This document shows, one piece after another, positions 21,545 through 30,365 of a stretch of DNA of 41,707 nucleotides. Numbering within the stretch: the stretch's first letter is position 1; the number at the start of each line of letters is the position of its first letter. Below the pieces are notes generated by a model. The model saw nothing but the letters and a program-made list of their open reading frames with translations, was not told the origin of the DNA and searched no databases. The DNA lies in NCBI GenBank assembly GCA_024687655.1, contig JAILEN010000028.1:1-41707 (forward strand), in the 5' to 3' direction. A program made the position numbers and the translations under genes. Source of the stretch: Lachnospiraceae bacterium. Its GTDB lineage: Bacteria > Bacillota > Clostridia > Lachnospirales > Lachnospiraceae.

Positions 21545-22528
21545 ATGAGGAACATCAAGAAGCTACTTTCAATCATTTTAGCATTTTCCATGGTGACAGG
21601 TATGATATTTTTTAATGCAGGAAAAGCGGAGGCAAAGCAGACCCTTTCTCCCCTACACGTAGAGGGAGTGGCACTGGCAGACAAGGACGGCAAAACTGTT
21701 CAGCTTCGGGGGCTTTCTACCCACGGCATGATGTGGTTTCCCCAGTATGTGAACAACGCCTTTTTCAAACAGATGCATAAGGAATGGGGCTGCAACGTTG
21801 TTCGGGCCGCTATGTACACCGAGGAATACAACGGCTACTGCACCGGCGGCAAAAAGGAAAGCCGTAAGCTGGTGAAAAAAGCCATCAAATACGCCACAGA
21901 TAACGACATGTATGTGATCGTGGACTGGCATATCCTGTCGGATAACAATCCCAACAAGCATACCAAGGCAGCCAAGGGCTTTTTTAAATGGGTCGCCAAA
22001 AAATACGGCAAGCAGAACAACATCATATATGAGATCTGCAACGAGCCAAACGGCGGCACTTCCTGGGCGGATATCAAAAAATACGCAAACCAGGTTATCC
22101 CGGTGATCAGAAAATACGATCCCGATTCGGTGATAATAGTCGGCACACCCACATGGAGTCAGGAGCTGGACAAGGCAGCAGCTGATCCTTTGGAGTTTGA
22201 TAATGTGGTATATACCCTTCATTTTTACGCCGCCACACACAGAGAGTGGCTGCAGGACACCTACACCAACGCCATCAATTCCGGACTCCCCGTATTTGTT
22301 TCCGAGTTCGGCATCTGCAGTGCGGACGGTAACGGCACCATAGACAAGGACTTTGCAAACAAATGGATCGATCTTTTGGATAAAAACAAGACCAGCTACT
22401 GCATGTGGAATATCTCCAACAAGGCAGAGGCATCATCCATTATAAAGCCCGAAGTAACGAAAACCAGTGGTTTTACCAAGTCGGATCTTACCACATCAGG
22501 AAAGTGGTTCATTAATAAGCTAAAGTAG
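21545..22528 (+). CDS. Secreted GH5-family endoglucanase (cellulase)
   Basis: Signal peptide MRNIKKLLSIILAFSMVTGMIFFNAGKAEA; LRGLSTHGMMWFPQYVN, YVIVDWHILSDNNPN, IIYEICNEPNG (acid/base E), PVFVSEFG (nucleophile E). Confidence 0.93.
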   Translation: MRNIKKLLSIILAFSMVTGMIFFNAGKAEAKQTLSPLHVEGVALADKDGKTVQLRGLSTHGMMWFPQYVNNAFFKQMHKEWGCNVVRAAMYTEEYNGYCTGGKKESRKLVKKAIKYATDNDMYVIVDWHILSDNNPNKHTKAAKGFFKWVAKKYGKQNNIIYEICNEPNGGTSWADIKKYANQVIPVIRKYDPDSVIIVGTPTWSQELDKAAADPLEFDNVVYTLHFYAATHREWLQDTYTNAINSGLPVFVSEFGICSADGNGTIDKDFANKWIDLLDKNKTSYCMWNISNKAEASSIIKPEVTKTSGFTKSDLTTSGKWFINKLK

Positions 22529-22547
22529 GCACGAAAGGAGTAACAAA

Positions 22548-23015
22548 ATGAAAAAACAGATCACAACTATCCTCTTAACGGCAGCACTGGTGATCTCATC
22601 CGTATGTCCGGTATTTGCAGCATCCACGCAGATCAAGACTACCGAGGATGCCCATTATGAGGAAGAGGACAACGGCAGCAGAAAGACAGCAACGACTATA
22701 TTCCCCACACTGGATTATTTTGGTGTGTTAGAGACAGAAAAGGACGCTGATTACTACAGGTTTGTGGCACCCAAAAAGGGAACCTACAGGATCTATTTTG
22801 CAGATTATTCATCTCAGGAGATAGGAGAGGGCTGGGACATCTATGTTCTCAATTCCAAGGGCAAGAAGATGAAGAACAAGCTTTCCAAGGGTGTTCAGAT
22901 CAGCAGCAGCATCGGCGTGTCCCTGAAAAAGAAACAGGAAATCTATATCAAAGTGTGCAGCGATGCGGGAGAGGTAGCAGGAGCAGATTATATTATAAAG
23001 GTAGTTGAAAAATAG
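22548..23015 (+). CDS. Small secreted protein with PPC-like beta-sandwich domain
   Basis: Signal peptide MKKQITTILLTAALVISSVCPVFAAS; KDADYYRFVAPKKGTYRIYFADYSS pattern. Confidence 0.7.
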   Translation: MKKQITTILLTAALVISSVCPVFAASTQIKTTEDAHYEEEDNGSRKTATTIFPTLDYFGVLETEKDADYYRFVAPKKGTYRIYFADYSSQEIGEGWDIYVLNSKGKKMKNKLSKGVQISSSIGVSLKKKQEIYIKVCSDAGEVAGADYIIKVVEK

Positions 23016-23016
23016 G

Positions 23017-23511
23017 ATGAACATAGGAAAAGACGTATTTATAGCTGACGGCGCCAGGGTTATCGGAGACGTGACCATCGGTGAGGGATCCAGTATATGG
23101 TTCAATGCCGTGGTCCGTGGTGACGAATATCCCATAACCATCGGCAGACACAGCAATGTTCAGGACAACGCCACCCTCCATGTGGGTGAGGGGTTTTCAT
23201 GTACCGTAGGTGACGAGGTCAGTATCGGTCACGGAGCCATCGTCCACGGCTGTGAGGTTGGAGACGGGACGCTCATCGGTATGGGTGCCATGGTCCTAAA
23301 CGGAGCCAAAATCGGTAAGAACTGTATCATCGGAGCAGGAGCTCTTGTGAGTGAAAACAAGGTGATACCTGATAATTCGGTGGTGATCGGCGTTCCCGGC
23401 AAGGTAGTCCGAGAGATGACTGAGGCAGATTTCGAGAGTCGTCGCAGAAATATCAATGTATACGTCAAGGCCGCCAAAGAATATTTGGACGGGAAATACG
23501 AGATAAGATAA
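23017..23511 (+). CDS. Gamma-class carbonic anhydrase-like hexapeptide-repeat protein
   Basis: Left-handed beta-helix repeats; SSIWFNAVVRGDEYPITIGRHSNVQDNATLHV, VSIGHGAIVHGCEVGDGTLIGMGAMVL. Confidence 0.92.
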   Translation: MNIGKDVFIADGARVIGDVTIGEGSSIWFNAVVRGDEYPITIGRHSNVQDNATLHVGEGFSCTVGDEVSIGHGAIVHGCEVGDGTLIGMGAMVLNGAKIGKNCIIGAGALVSENKVIPDNSVVIGVPGKVVREMTEADFESRRRNINVYVKAAKEYLDGKYEIR

Positions 23512-23518
23512 GTAAAGG

Positions 23519-23556
23519 ATCCGGTGCAGCCCGAGACAGCTTCACCGGATTTTACA
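23519..23556 (+). terminator. Terminator after carbonic anhydrase-like gene
   Basis: ATCCGGTG...CACCGGAT then TTTACATTTT. Confidence 0.65.
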
Positions 23557-23688
23557 TTTTATACAAAGGATTTTGTCATCTGTGACATAGTATTTATTTA
23601 CAAAAAGTCGTATCATGGCATTCGTAGGCCGAGGTTTTCCCGGCACTACACTAAGTAGGATCTCAGTTTTGAAAGGAGAAGGAACAAA

Positions 23689-24801
23689 ATGGCAAGCATT
23701 TCAATGAAAAATATTTGCAAGGTTTATCCCAATGGTTTTGAGGCTGTTAAGGATTTTAATCTTGAGGTACAGGATCAGGAGTTTATTATTTTCGTAGGAC
23801 CCTCCGGTTGCGGAAAGTCTACCACCCTTCGTATGGTAGCAGGTCTTGAGGACATCAGCAGTGGTGAGCTTCGTATCGACGACAAGATCATGAACAACGT
23901 GGAGCCCAAGGACCGCGATATCGCCATGGTTTTCCAGAACTACGCTCTTTATCCTCATATGTCAGTATATGATAACATGGCTTTCGGACTTAAGATCCGC
24001 AAGATGCCCAAGGAGGAGATCGACAAGCGCGTTCAGGAAGCAGCAAAGATCCTCGATCTTGACAAGCTTTTGGATCGTAAGCCCAAGGCTCTTTCCGGCG
24101 GACAGCGTCAGCGTGTTGCCATGGGTCGTGCCATCGTTCGTAACCCCAAGGTTTTCCTCATGGACGAGCCTCTTTCCAACCTGGATGCCAAGCTTCGTGT
24201 TCAGATGCGTACAGAGATCTCCAAGCTCCATGACAGACTTGGCGCTACCATCATCTACGTTACACATGACCAGACAGAGGCTATGACCCTGGGTACCCGT
24301 ATCGTAGTTATGAAGGACGGCGTGGTACAGCAGATCGACACACCTCAGAATCTCTACAACATGCCCGGCAACCTCTTTGTTGCAGGCTTCATCGGATCAC
24401 CTCAGATGAACTTCTTTGATGCCAAGATCGAAAAGAGTGGTGATGCAGTTACAGCTACAGTTGGCGGAGCAAAGCTTTCTGTTCCCGCTACCAAGGCAAA
24501 GGCCCTCATCGATGGCGGTTATGACGGCAAGACAGTTACCATGGGTATCCGTCCTGAGGATATCTACGATTCACAGATGATGATCGATGCCAACCCCAAT
24601 GCGGTTATCGAGTCCGTTATCCGTGTTTACGAGCTTTTAGGCGCAGAGGTGTTCCTGTATTTCGACTATGCAGACGCTCAGGTTACTGCACGAGTTGACC
24701 CCCGTACCACAGCCGGCGTAGGTGATACAGTCAAGTTTGCTCTGGATATGGAAAAGACCCACTTCTTTGACAAGGATACAGAGAAGACCATTACCAACTA
24801 G
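23689..24801 (+). CDS. CUT1-type sugar ABC transporter ATPase (MsmK/UgpC-like)
   Basis: FVGPSGCGKSTTLRMVAGLE, LSGGQRQRVAMGRAIVRNPKVFLMDEPLSNLDAKLR, C-terminal MGIRPEDIYD regulatory domain. Confidence 0.94.
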   Translation: MASISMKNICKVYPNGFEAVKDFNLEVQDQEFIIFVGPSGCGKSTTLRMVAGLEDISSGELRIDDKIMNNVEPKDRDIAMVFQNYALYPHMSVYDNMAFGLKIRKMPKEEIDKRVQEAAKILDLDKLLDRKPKALSGGQRQRVAMGRAIVRNPKVFLMDEPLSNLDAKLRVQMRTEISKLHDRLGATIIYVTHDQTEAMTLGTRIVVMKDGVVQQIDTPQNLYNMPGNLFVAGFIGSPQMNFFDAKIEKSGDAVTATVGGAKLSVPATKAKALIDGGYDGKTVTMGIRPEDIYDSQMMIDANPNAVIESVIRVYELLGAEVFLYFDYADAQVTARVDPRTTAGVGDTVKFALDMEKTHFFDKDTEKTITN

Positions 24802-24820
24802 TATAGTTTGCACATTTCCC

Positions 24821-24844
24821 CGTAAAGTAGTAAAATACTTTGCG
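24821..24844 (+). promoter_or_regulatory. Hairpin immediately upstream of PucR-like gene
   Basis: CGTAAAGTA-gtaaaa-TACTTTGCG (9 bp with one G-T). Confidence 0.4.
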
Positions 24845-24854
24845 AGGTGTGTGT

Positions 24855-25724
24855 ATGGACAAGGATGTAAAAGTTCTTTTAAAAAAGCTGAATAAAGAAA
24901 CCGGTCTGAGGCTGGAGATTGCCGAAGCAGACGTGGAAGATGATACCTCCTTACGTTTACAGGAATTACTGCTTTCTGTAAAAGACCACTCTCGTCGGGA
25001 TCTCTTTTGGCAGAATCTCCTCCTGGGGCAGTTGTCCCGGGAGGAAGCGATTCTGCTGTCCCACCGGTTTCATATGGATATGAGCGCCCCCAGGGTGCTC
25101 TTTCTTGTTGCCTTTTCGGAGCCGGCTGACGATATATCAGCATCTCTTTTAAAAAAGACTCTGGGAAAAAGGGATGAATATATCGAGCTGGACGACAGGC
25201 ATATAGTTATCTTAAAGGGATCCCAGGACATCGACCCGGGGGACGAGGCTTACAGTATGTCGGATCTCATACTTACAGAGGCCATGGTTTCCGCCGGTAT
25301 AGCCTATGACAGACCGGTTGACGACATATTTGAGCTGCCCGTCTGCCTGAAGCATTGTGAGGCGGCACTCAGGCTTTCCGCTCTTTTGCCCGGGGACGGC
25401 CGGGTCATTTCCTATGGAGATCTGAGCTTTGAAAAGCTTTTGTATTCCGTCAGTGAGGATGCGGCCCGGGAGTTCTTGTCGGAAAGTATTCCGGATGCGG
25501 ATCTTTTTGTTCTCGACAATGAAATGAAAAATACCATCAGGACCCTGTTTGAAAACGAGTTGAACATTGCCGATACAGCCAAGGCCCTGTTCATACACAG
25601 GAATACCCTAGTTTACAGACTTGAAAAATTTCAAAAACAGACGGGTTTGGATCTGAAGAGATTTGACGACGCGGTGATATGTCGCACGGCACTCATCCTT
25701 TCAGAGCTTTACGGAACGAAATAG
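24855..25724 (+). CDS. PucR/CdaR-family transcriptional regulator
   Basis: C-terminal HTH: ELNIADTAKALFIHRNTLVYRLEKFQKQTGLDLKRFDDAV. Confidence 0.85.
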   Translation: MDKDVKVLLKKLNKETGLRLEIAEADVEDDTSLRLQELLLSVKDHSRRDLFWQNLLLGQLSREEAILLSHRFHMDMSAPRVLFLVAFSEPADDISASLLKKTLGKRDEYIELDDRHIVILKGSQDIDPGDEAYSMSDLILTEAMVSAGIAYDRPVDDIFELPVCLKHCEAALRLSALLPGDGRVISYGDLSFEKLLYSVSEDAAREFLSESIPDADLFVLDNEMKNTIRTLFENELNIADTAKALFIHRNTLVYRLEKFQKQTGLDLKRFDDAVICRTALILSELYGTK

Positions 25725-25798
25725 GGTCTTATACTTTTATAATTTGAAAAAAAGTGGTATCATATAGTGGTTTCTGATACCAATGTTTGGGATATGAT

Positions 25799-27865
25799 AT
25801 GAACACAATACAGATAAAAGGTCGATTAAAAGCATATTTGCAGGCACCCCTTTATATGGGAGTGCTCTTTTTGGCGGGCTCTCTTATACTTCTCAAGGTC
25901 AATTTCAGGCTGGGTCTTTTTGCGGGGATAGTGTCACTCTGCTACGCCGTAGCCATTTACATAGCCTATCGCATCACCTGGAAAAAGCTTACGGACGAGA
26001 TCATCAATTTCGCAGTCCAGTATGGGACGGTACAAAACCGCCTGCTGGGCAAGTTCCAGCTGCCCTACGCCGTTATGGACGGAGAGGGCAAGATCCTGTG
26101 GATGAATGAGCGGTTTATGGAGCTTTCCGGCAAGGACAGGTCATACAGAAAGTCCATAAGCTCCATTTTCAGCGAGGTCACCAGGGAGAACATCGGCCGT
26201 ATCGAATCCGGCAGCTTTACCGTTCAGCTTACCTACAACGACCGTATCTATGACGCCATTTTGGAAAAGCTCCCTCTGGATGAGTATACCGAGGATTATA
26301 CCCCCATTACTGACAGCAAAAAGATGATCATAGAGGGCATAGGGGAGATCACCTCCATCATGCTGGTGGATGTGACGGAGCGTGAGACTCATAAAAAGCG
26401 GAACCTGGAGCAGCAAATGGTACCTGCCCTGGTGTATGTGGATAATTACGAGGAGGTCATGGAGTCAGTGGACGAGGTAAAGCGTTCCATGCTGGTGGCC
26501 ATGATCGATCGAAAGGTGAACCGCTATTTCAGAGAGATAGACGGCGTGGTAAAAAAGCTGGAGAGGGACAAGTACTTTATCATTTTCCAGAGCCAGTACC
26601 TCAAGACCCTGGAGGATGGCAAGTTCTCCCTTTTGGAGGACATCCAGACCATCAAGGTAGGCAATGACTCGGTATTTACCATCAGTATCGGCATCGGTAT
26701 GGGAGCTTCTTCCTACACCCAGTGCTCCGAGTATGCCAGGGCTGCCATAGGTATGGCCCTTGGCCGCGGCGGATCCCAGGTGGTCATCAAGGATAATCAG
26801 GATGTTTCCTACTATGGTATCCGTGGACGTGAGGTAGAAAAGAACACCAGGGTCAAGGCCAGGGTCAAGGCCCAGGCTCTCAGGGAGATGATGGAGACCA
26901 GGAGCAGGGTGCTTGTCATGGGACATTCCATCTCTGATGCGGATGCCCTCGGTGCTGCAGTGGGAGTATATGTTGCGGCAACGGCTCTCGGCAAGCCCTG
27001 TCAGATCGTTTTAAACACGGTGACATCCTCACTGCGTCCCCTGGTTGATATGTTTACCACAGATGCTGGATATCCCAGGGATCTTTTCATCAACTCAGAG
27101 GAGGCCCTCACCATAGTGGACAACAATACCCTGGTAATGGTGGTGGATACCAACAGACCCACCTATACCGAGTGTCCCCAGCTTCTCAACCGTGGCGGTG
27201 GCGTAGTGGTATTCGACCACCACAGGCACGGTAATGAAAAGATCAAAAATCCGCTGCTTTCATATATCGAGCCCTATGCATCCTCAGCTTGTGAGATGCT
27301 GGCCGAGGTTTTGCAGTATTTTGCAGATGGTATCACCCTTACCAATCAGGAGGCGGACTGTATCTATGCAGGTATTCTCATAGATACCAACAACTTTATG
27401 ACAAAGACGGGAGTCCGTACCTTTGAGGCAGCAGCTTTTCTTCGCAGGAGCGGCGCGGACGTCATCCGTGTCAGAAAGCTTTTGCGCGAGGATATGAGTG
27501 CATATAAGGCCAGGGCTGAGGTGGTGAGAAACGCCGAGGTTTACAGGAACGCATTTGCCATCTCCGTATGCGAGGCCAAGGAGGCAGAGAGCCCTACCAT
27601 CGTAGGTGCCCAGGCTTCCAACGAGCTTTTGAATATAGTAGGGATCAAGGCATCCTTTGTGCTTACCGAGTATCAGGGAAAGATATACGTCTCATCCCGT
27701 TCCATTGACGAGATCGACGTACAGCTCATTATGGAGCGTCTCGGTGGCGGCGGACACTTAAACGTGGCCGGAGCGCAGATAGAGGATGCTACCGTATCCG
27801 AGGTCAAGCGCAGGGTCGAGGATATTATAGATGTAATGATGGATGAAGGAGAGATAAAACTATGA
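25799..27865 (+). CDS. gdpP: Cyclic-di-AMP phosphodiesterase GdpP (degenerate PAS, GGDEF-like, DHH-DHHA1)
   Basis: Two N-terminal TM helices, VMGHSISDADALGAAVGVY, VVFDHHRHG, ERLGGGGHLNVAGAQ. Confidence 0.94.
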   Translation: MNTIQIKGRLKAYLQAPLYMGVLFLAGSLILLKVNFRLGLFAGIVSLCYAVAIYIAYRITWKKLTDEIINFAVQYGTVQNRLLGKFQLPYAVMDGEGKILWMNERFMELSGKDRSYRKSISSIFSEVTRENIGRIESGSFTVQLTYNDRIYDAILEKLPLDEYTEDYTPITDSKKMIIEGIGEITSIMLVDVTERETHKKRNLEQQMVPALVYVDNYEEVMESVDEVKRSMLVAMIDRKVNRYFREIDGVVKKLERDKYFIIFQSQYLKTLEDGKFSLLEDIQTIKVGNDSVFTISIGIGMGASSYTQCSEYARAAIGMALGRGGSQVVIKDNQDVSYYGIRGREVEKNTRVKARVKAQALREMMETRSRVLVMGHSISDADALGAAVGVYVAATALGKPCQIVLNTVTSSLRPLVDMFTTDAGYPRDLFINSEEALTIVDNNTLVMVVDTNRPTYTECPQLLNRGGGVVVFDHHRHGNEKIKNPLLSYIEPYASSACEMLAEVLQYFADGITLTNQEADCIYAGILIDTNNFMTKTGVRTFEAAAFLRRSGADVIRVRKLLREDMSAYKARAEVVRNAEVYRNAFAISVCEAKEAESPTIVGAQASNELLNIVGIKASFVLTEYQGKIYVSSRSIDEIDVQLIMERLGGGGHLNVAGAQIEDATVSEVKRRVEDIIDVMMDEGEIKL

Positions 27866-28311
27866 AGGTGATCTTACTTACAGATGTAAAGCCCCATGGA
27901 AAAAAGGGAGATGTGGTGGATGTTTCGGACAGCCTGGCCAGAAATGTTCTGATCAAAAAGAATCAGGCCGTAGAGGCGACTCCCCAGAATATGAACAACT
28001 TAAAGCTCCAAAACCAGCATGCTGACAAGGTTGCCGCTGAGAATCTGGCTTCCGCAAAGGAGCTTAAAAAGCAGATAGAGGAGTGGACAGTGGAGACCTC
28101 CATCAAGTCAGGAGAGGGCGGCAGAACCTTTGGTTCCGTTTCCTCCAAGGAGATCGCACAGGCTGTAAAGGATCAGTATGATACGGATATAGACAAGAAA
28201 AAGATAATCGTGTCTGAGCCCATCAAGAGTCTGGGCACACATGAGGTAAAGGTAAAGCTCCACCAGGAGGTGACAGCCACACTTCGTGTCCATGTGGCAG
28301 AGCAGTCGTAG
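27862..28311 (+). CDS. rplI: 50S ribosomal protein L9
   Basis: MKVILLTDVKPHGKKGDVVDVSDSLARNVLIKKNQAVEAT. Confidence 0.97.
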   Translation: MKVILLTDVKPHGKKGDVVDVSDSLARNVLIKKNQAVEATPQNMNNLKLQNQHADKVAAENLASAKELKKQIEEWTVETSIKSGEGGRTFGSVSSKEIAQAVKDQYDTDIDKKKIIVSEPIKSLGTHEVKVKLHQEVTATLRVHVAEQS

Positions 28312-28320
28312 GAGGGAAAT

Positions 28321-29661
28321 ATGGACGAGGTACAGATAAGTCGGGTCATGCCCAACTCCCTCAGTGCTGAGCGCTCTGTTATAGGTTCCATGATGATGGA
28401 TCGCGACGCCATCACTCAGGTGATGGAGATCCTTACGCCGGATGATTTTTACAATGCGCCCTTCAATGTTATCTACGAGGTTTTGCTCCAGCTGTATGAA
28501 GAGGGGAAAAGTGGCGATCTTGTGATCCTCCAGGACAGGCTCAAACAGAAGAATCTGCCGGGACAGTTTACGGATCCGGTATATCTGGCTGATATTATCG
28601 AGGGAGTCAGTGTTTCGGTCAACGCAGCGGAGCACGCCAAAATCGTCAAGGAAAAGTCCCTGTTACGTCAGGTTATCCGGACCAACCAGGAGATAGAGAA
28701 TGCCTGCTTCAAGGGCGAGGATTCTTCTGAGAAGATATTGGATGAGACCGAGAGGAGACTGAACGAGCTCATAAAGAATAAAGGTGTAGAGGCCGATGTT
28801 CCCATCAATGATATAGTGCAAAATGCTCTTTCTGCCATAGAGGCAGCCTCCAGGCAAAAAGGCAGGATCACCGGAATACCCACGGGATTTATCGATCTGG
28901 ACTACAAGATGGCGGGGCTCCAGCCCTCGGATCTGATCCTTCTGGCGGCGCGTCCCTCCATGGGTAAGACGGCGCTGGCTCTGAATATCGCCCAGTATGT
29001 GGCATTTCATGATAACCATTGCGTAGCTATTTTTTCTCTGGAGATGTCAAAGGAGCAGCTGGTCAACAGACTGTTTTCCCTGGAGTCCAGAGTCGATGCG
29101 CAAAAACTGCGTACCGGCAGTCTCCAGGAGAGTGAGTGGGAGCAGCTGGTAGAAGGTGCATCCAATATAGCCAGATCCGATCTGATCATAGACGATACGC
29201 CCGGTATATCCGTGGCACAGCTGAGGAGTAAATGCAGAAAGTACAGCAGGGAAAAGGATCTGAAGCTGGTCATCATAGACTATCTGCAGCTTATGACAGG
29301 TACGGGAAAGACCGAGTCCAGGCAGCAGGAGATCTCAGAGATTTCCAGATCCCTTAAGGGACTGGCCAGGGAGCTCAATGTCCCCATCATAGCACTGTCC
29401 CAGCTCAACCGTGGAGTGGAGCAGAGGGAGGACAAGCGTCCCATGCTTTCGGATCTTCGTGATTCGGGTGCCATCGAGCAGGATGCGGACGTGGTCATGT
29501 TCATATACAGGGATGATTATTACAACAAGGATTCGGACCGAAAGGGGATATCGGAAGTGATCATTGCAAAGCAGAGAAACGGCCCCATCGGTACCGTGGA
29601 TCTGGTATGGCTTCCCGAGTTTACCATGTTCAGAAACAGGGAAAAAGAACATAAGAAATAA
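28321..29661 (+). CDS. dnaB: Replicative DNA helicase DnaB
   Basis: PSMGKTALALNIA Walker A, VIIDYLQLM, LSDLRDSGAIEQDADVVMFIYRDDYY; no intein. Confidence 0.97.
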   Translation: MDEVQISRVMPNSLSAERSVIGSMMMDRDAITQVMEILTPDDFYNAPFNVIYEVLLQLYEEGKSGDLVILQDRLKQKNLPGQFTDPVYLADIIEGVSVSVNAAEHAKIVKEKSLLRQVIRTNQEIENACFKGEDSSEKILDETERRLNELIKNKGVEADVPINDIVQNALSAIEAASRQKGRITGIPTGFIDLDYKMAGLQPSDLILLAARPSMGKTALALNIAQYVAFHDNHCVAIFSLEMSKEQLVNRLFSLESRVDAQKLRTGSLQESEWEQLVEGASNIARSDLIIDDTPGISVAQLRSKCRKYSREKDLKLVIIDYLQLMTGTGKTESRQQEISEISRSLKGLARELNVPIIALSQLNRGVEQREDKRPMLSDLRDSGAIEQDADVVMFIYRDDYYNKDSDRKGISEVIIAKQRNGPIGTVDLVWLPEFTMFRNREKEHKK

Positions 29662-29663
29662 AA

Positions 29664-29691
29664 AAAGGACATCCCTTTCGGGATGTCCTTT
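29664..29691. terminator. Bidirectional terminator between dnaB and ferredoxin
   Basis: AAAGGACATCCC-tttc-GGGATGTCCTTT, perfect 12-bp stem between convergent genes. Confidence 0.85.
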
Positions 29692-29703
29692 GGTGTCAAT
29701 GGA

Positions 29704-29874
29704 TTAACCCTGGGAAATAGCTCCTGTAGGGCAAACACCTGCGCAAGTTCCGCACTCAACACAAGCACTCTCATCAATGTTGTACTGAGAATCGCCTGCA
29801 GAAATAGCGCCAACGGGGCACTCGGGCTCACAGGTACCGCAGGATACACAAGAATCACTGATCACATAAGCCAT
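29704..29874 (-). CDS. 2[4Fe-4S] ferredoxin
   Basis: Minus-strand translation MAYVISDSCVSCGTCEPECPVGAISAGDSQYNIDESACVECGTCAGVCPTGAISQG*; two CxxCxxCxxxCP motifs; not in ORF track (short). Confidence 0.96.
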   Translation of the reverse strand: MAYVISDSCVSCGTCEPECPVGAISAGDSQYNIDESACVECGTCAGVCPTGAISQG

Positions 29875-30024
29875 GATACATTACCTCCTAAATTAGTTTT
29901 CAAATACAATACAAATCCGTATCTTTTCAGATACAAATGCTATTTTAAATCATAAACCGTAATAATTCAAGTAAAAATCCTCAAATTGCGAAAGTTAGCA
30001 GGCTAAAACAGCGGATAGTTACAC

Positions 30025-30053
30025 TTGATAATTCTGAAAAATTAGTATATGAT
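30025..30053 (+). promoter_or_regulatory. Promoter of DUF1858 gene
   Basis: TTGATA-17 nt-TATGAT. Confidence 0.65.
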
Positions 30054-30086
30054 GTAGGCGAAAATAAACAGGAAAGGAGACGAAAC

Positions 30087-30323
30087 ATGGACGCTACATT
30101 GCAGGAAAAGACAGAAGGCACAGCTCAGGTATCAAAGGAAACTCTTATTGGCGAGCTTTTACAGATAGATCAGGACATTGCACCCATCCTTTTCGGTATC
30201 GGGATGCACTGTCTCGGATGTCCCGCATCACAGATGGAATCTTTGGAGGAGGCCGCCATGGTACACGGCATCAATCCGGATGATCTGGTGGACGAGATCA
30301 ACAGCTTTCTGGCAAGCAAATAA
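30087..30323 (+). CDS. DUF1858-domain (ScdA_N-like) protein
   Basis: TLIGELLQIDQDIAPILFGIGMHCLGCPASQMESLEEAAMVHGINPDDLVDEIN. Confidence 0.85.
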   Translation: MDATLQEKTEGTAQVSKETLIGELLQIDQDIAPILFGIGMHCLGCPASQMESLEEAAMVHGINPDDLVDEINSFLASK

Positions 30324-30356
30324 AAAAGTGGCCGGCTGATGCCGGCCACTTTTTTT
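30322..30356. terminator. Bidirectional terminator between DUF1858 gene and mecA
   Basis: AAAAAAGTGGCCGGC-tgat-GCCGGCCACTTTTTT, perfect stem. Confidence 0.9.
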
Positions 30357-30365
30357 ATAACTAAA

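Noticed and set aside
21653-22240. 195-aa minus-strand ORF opposite the GH5 gene
   Set aside because: Antisense shadow of a clear GH5 coding frame; no SD and no recognisable family pattern.
24637-25143. 168-aa minus-strand ORF across the ATPase/PucR-like junction
   Set aside because: Overlaps two strong coding regions; no protein-like motif.
26848-26871. Exact tandem 12-mer CAGGGTCAAGGC inside gdpP
   Set aside because: Encodes RVKARVKA, which I recall as a conserved motif of the GdpP family; no sign of phase-variable slippage.
29683-29955. 90-aa plus-strand ORF (and 29520..29858 minus ORF) around the ferredoxin locus
   Set aside because: The true gene is the 56-aa minus-strand ferredoxin at 29704-29874 with two CxxCxxCxxxCP motifs.
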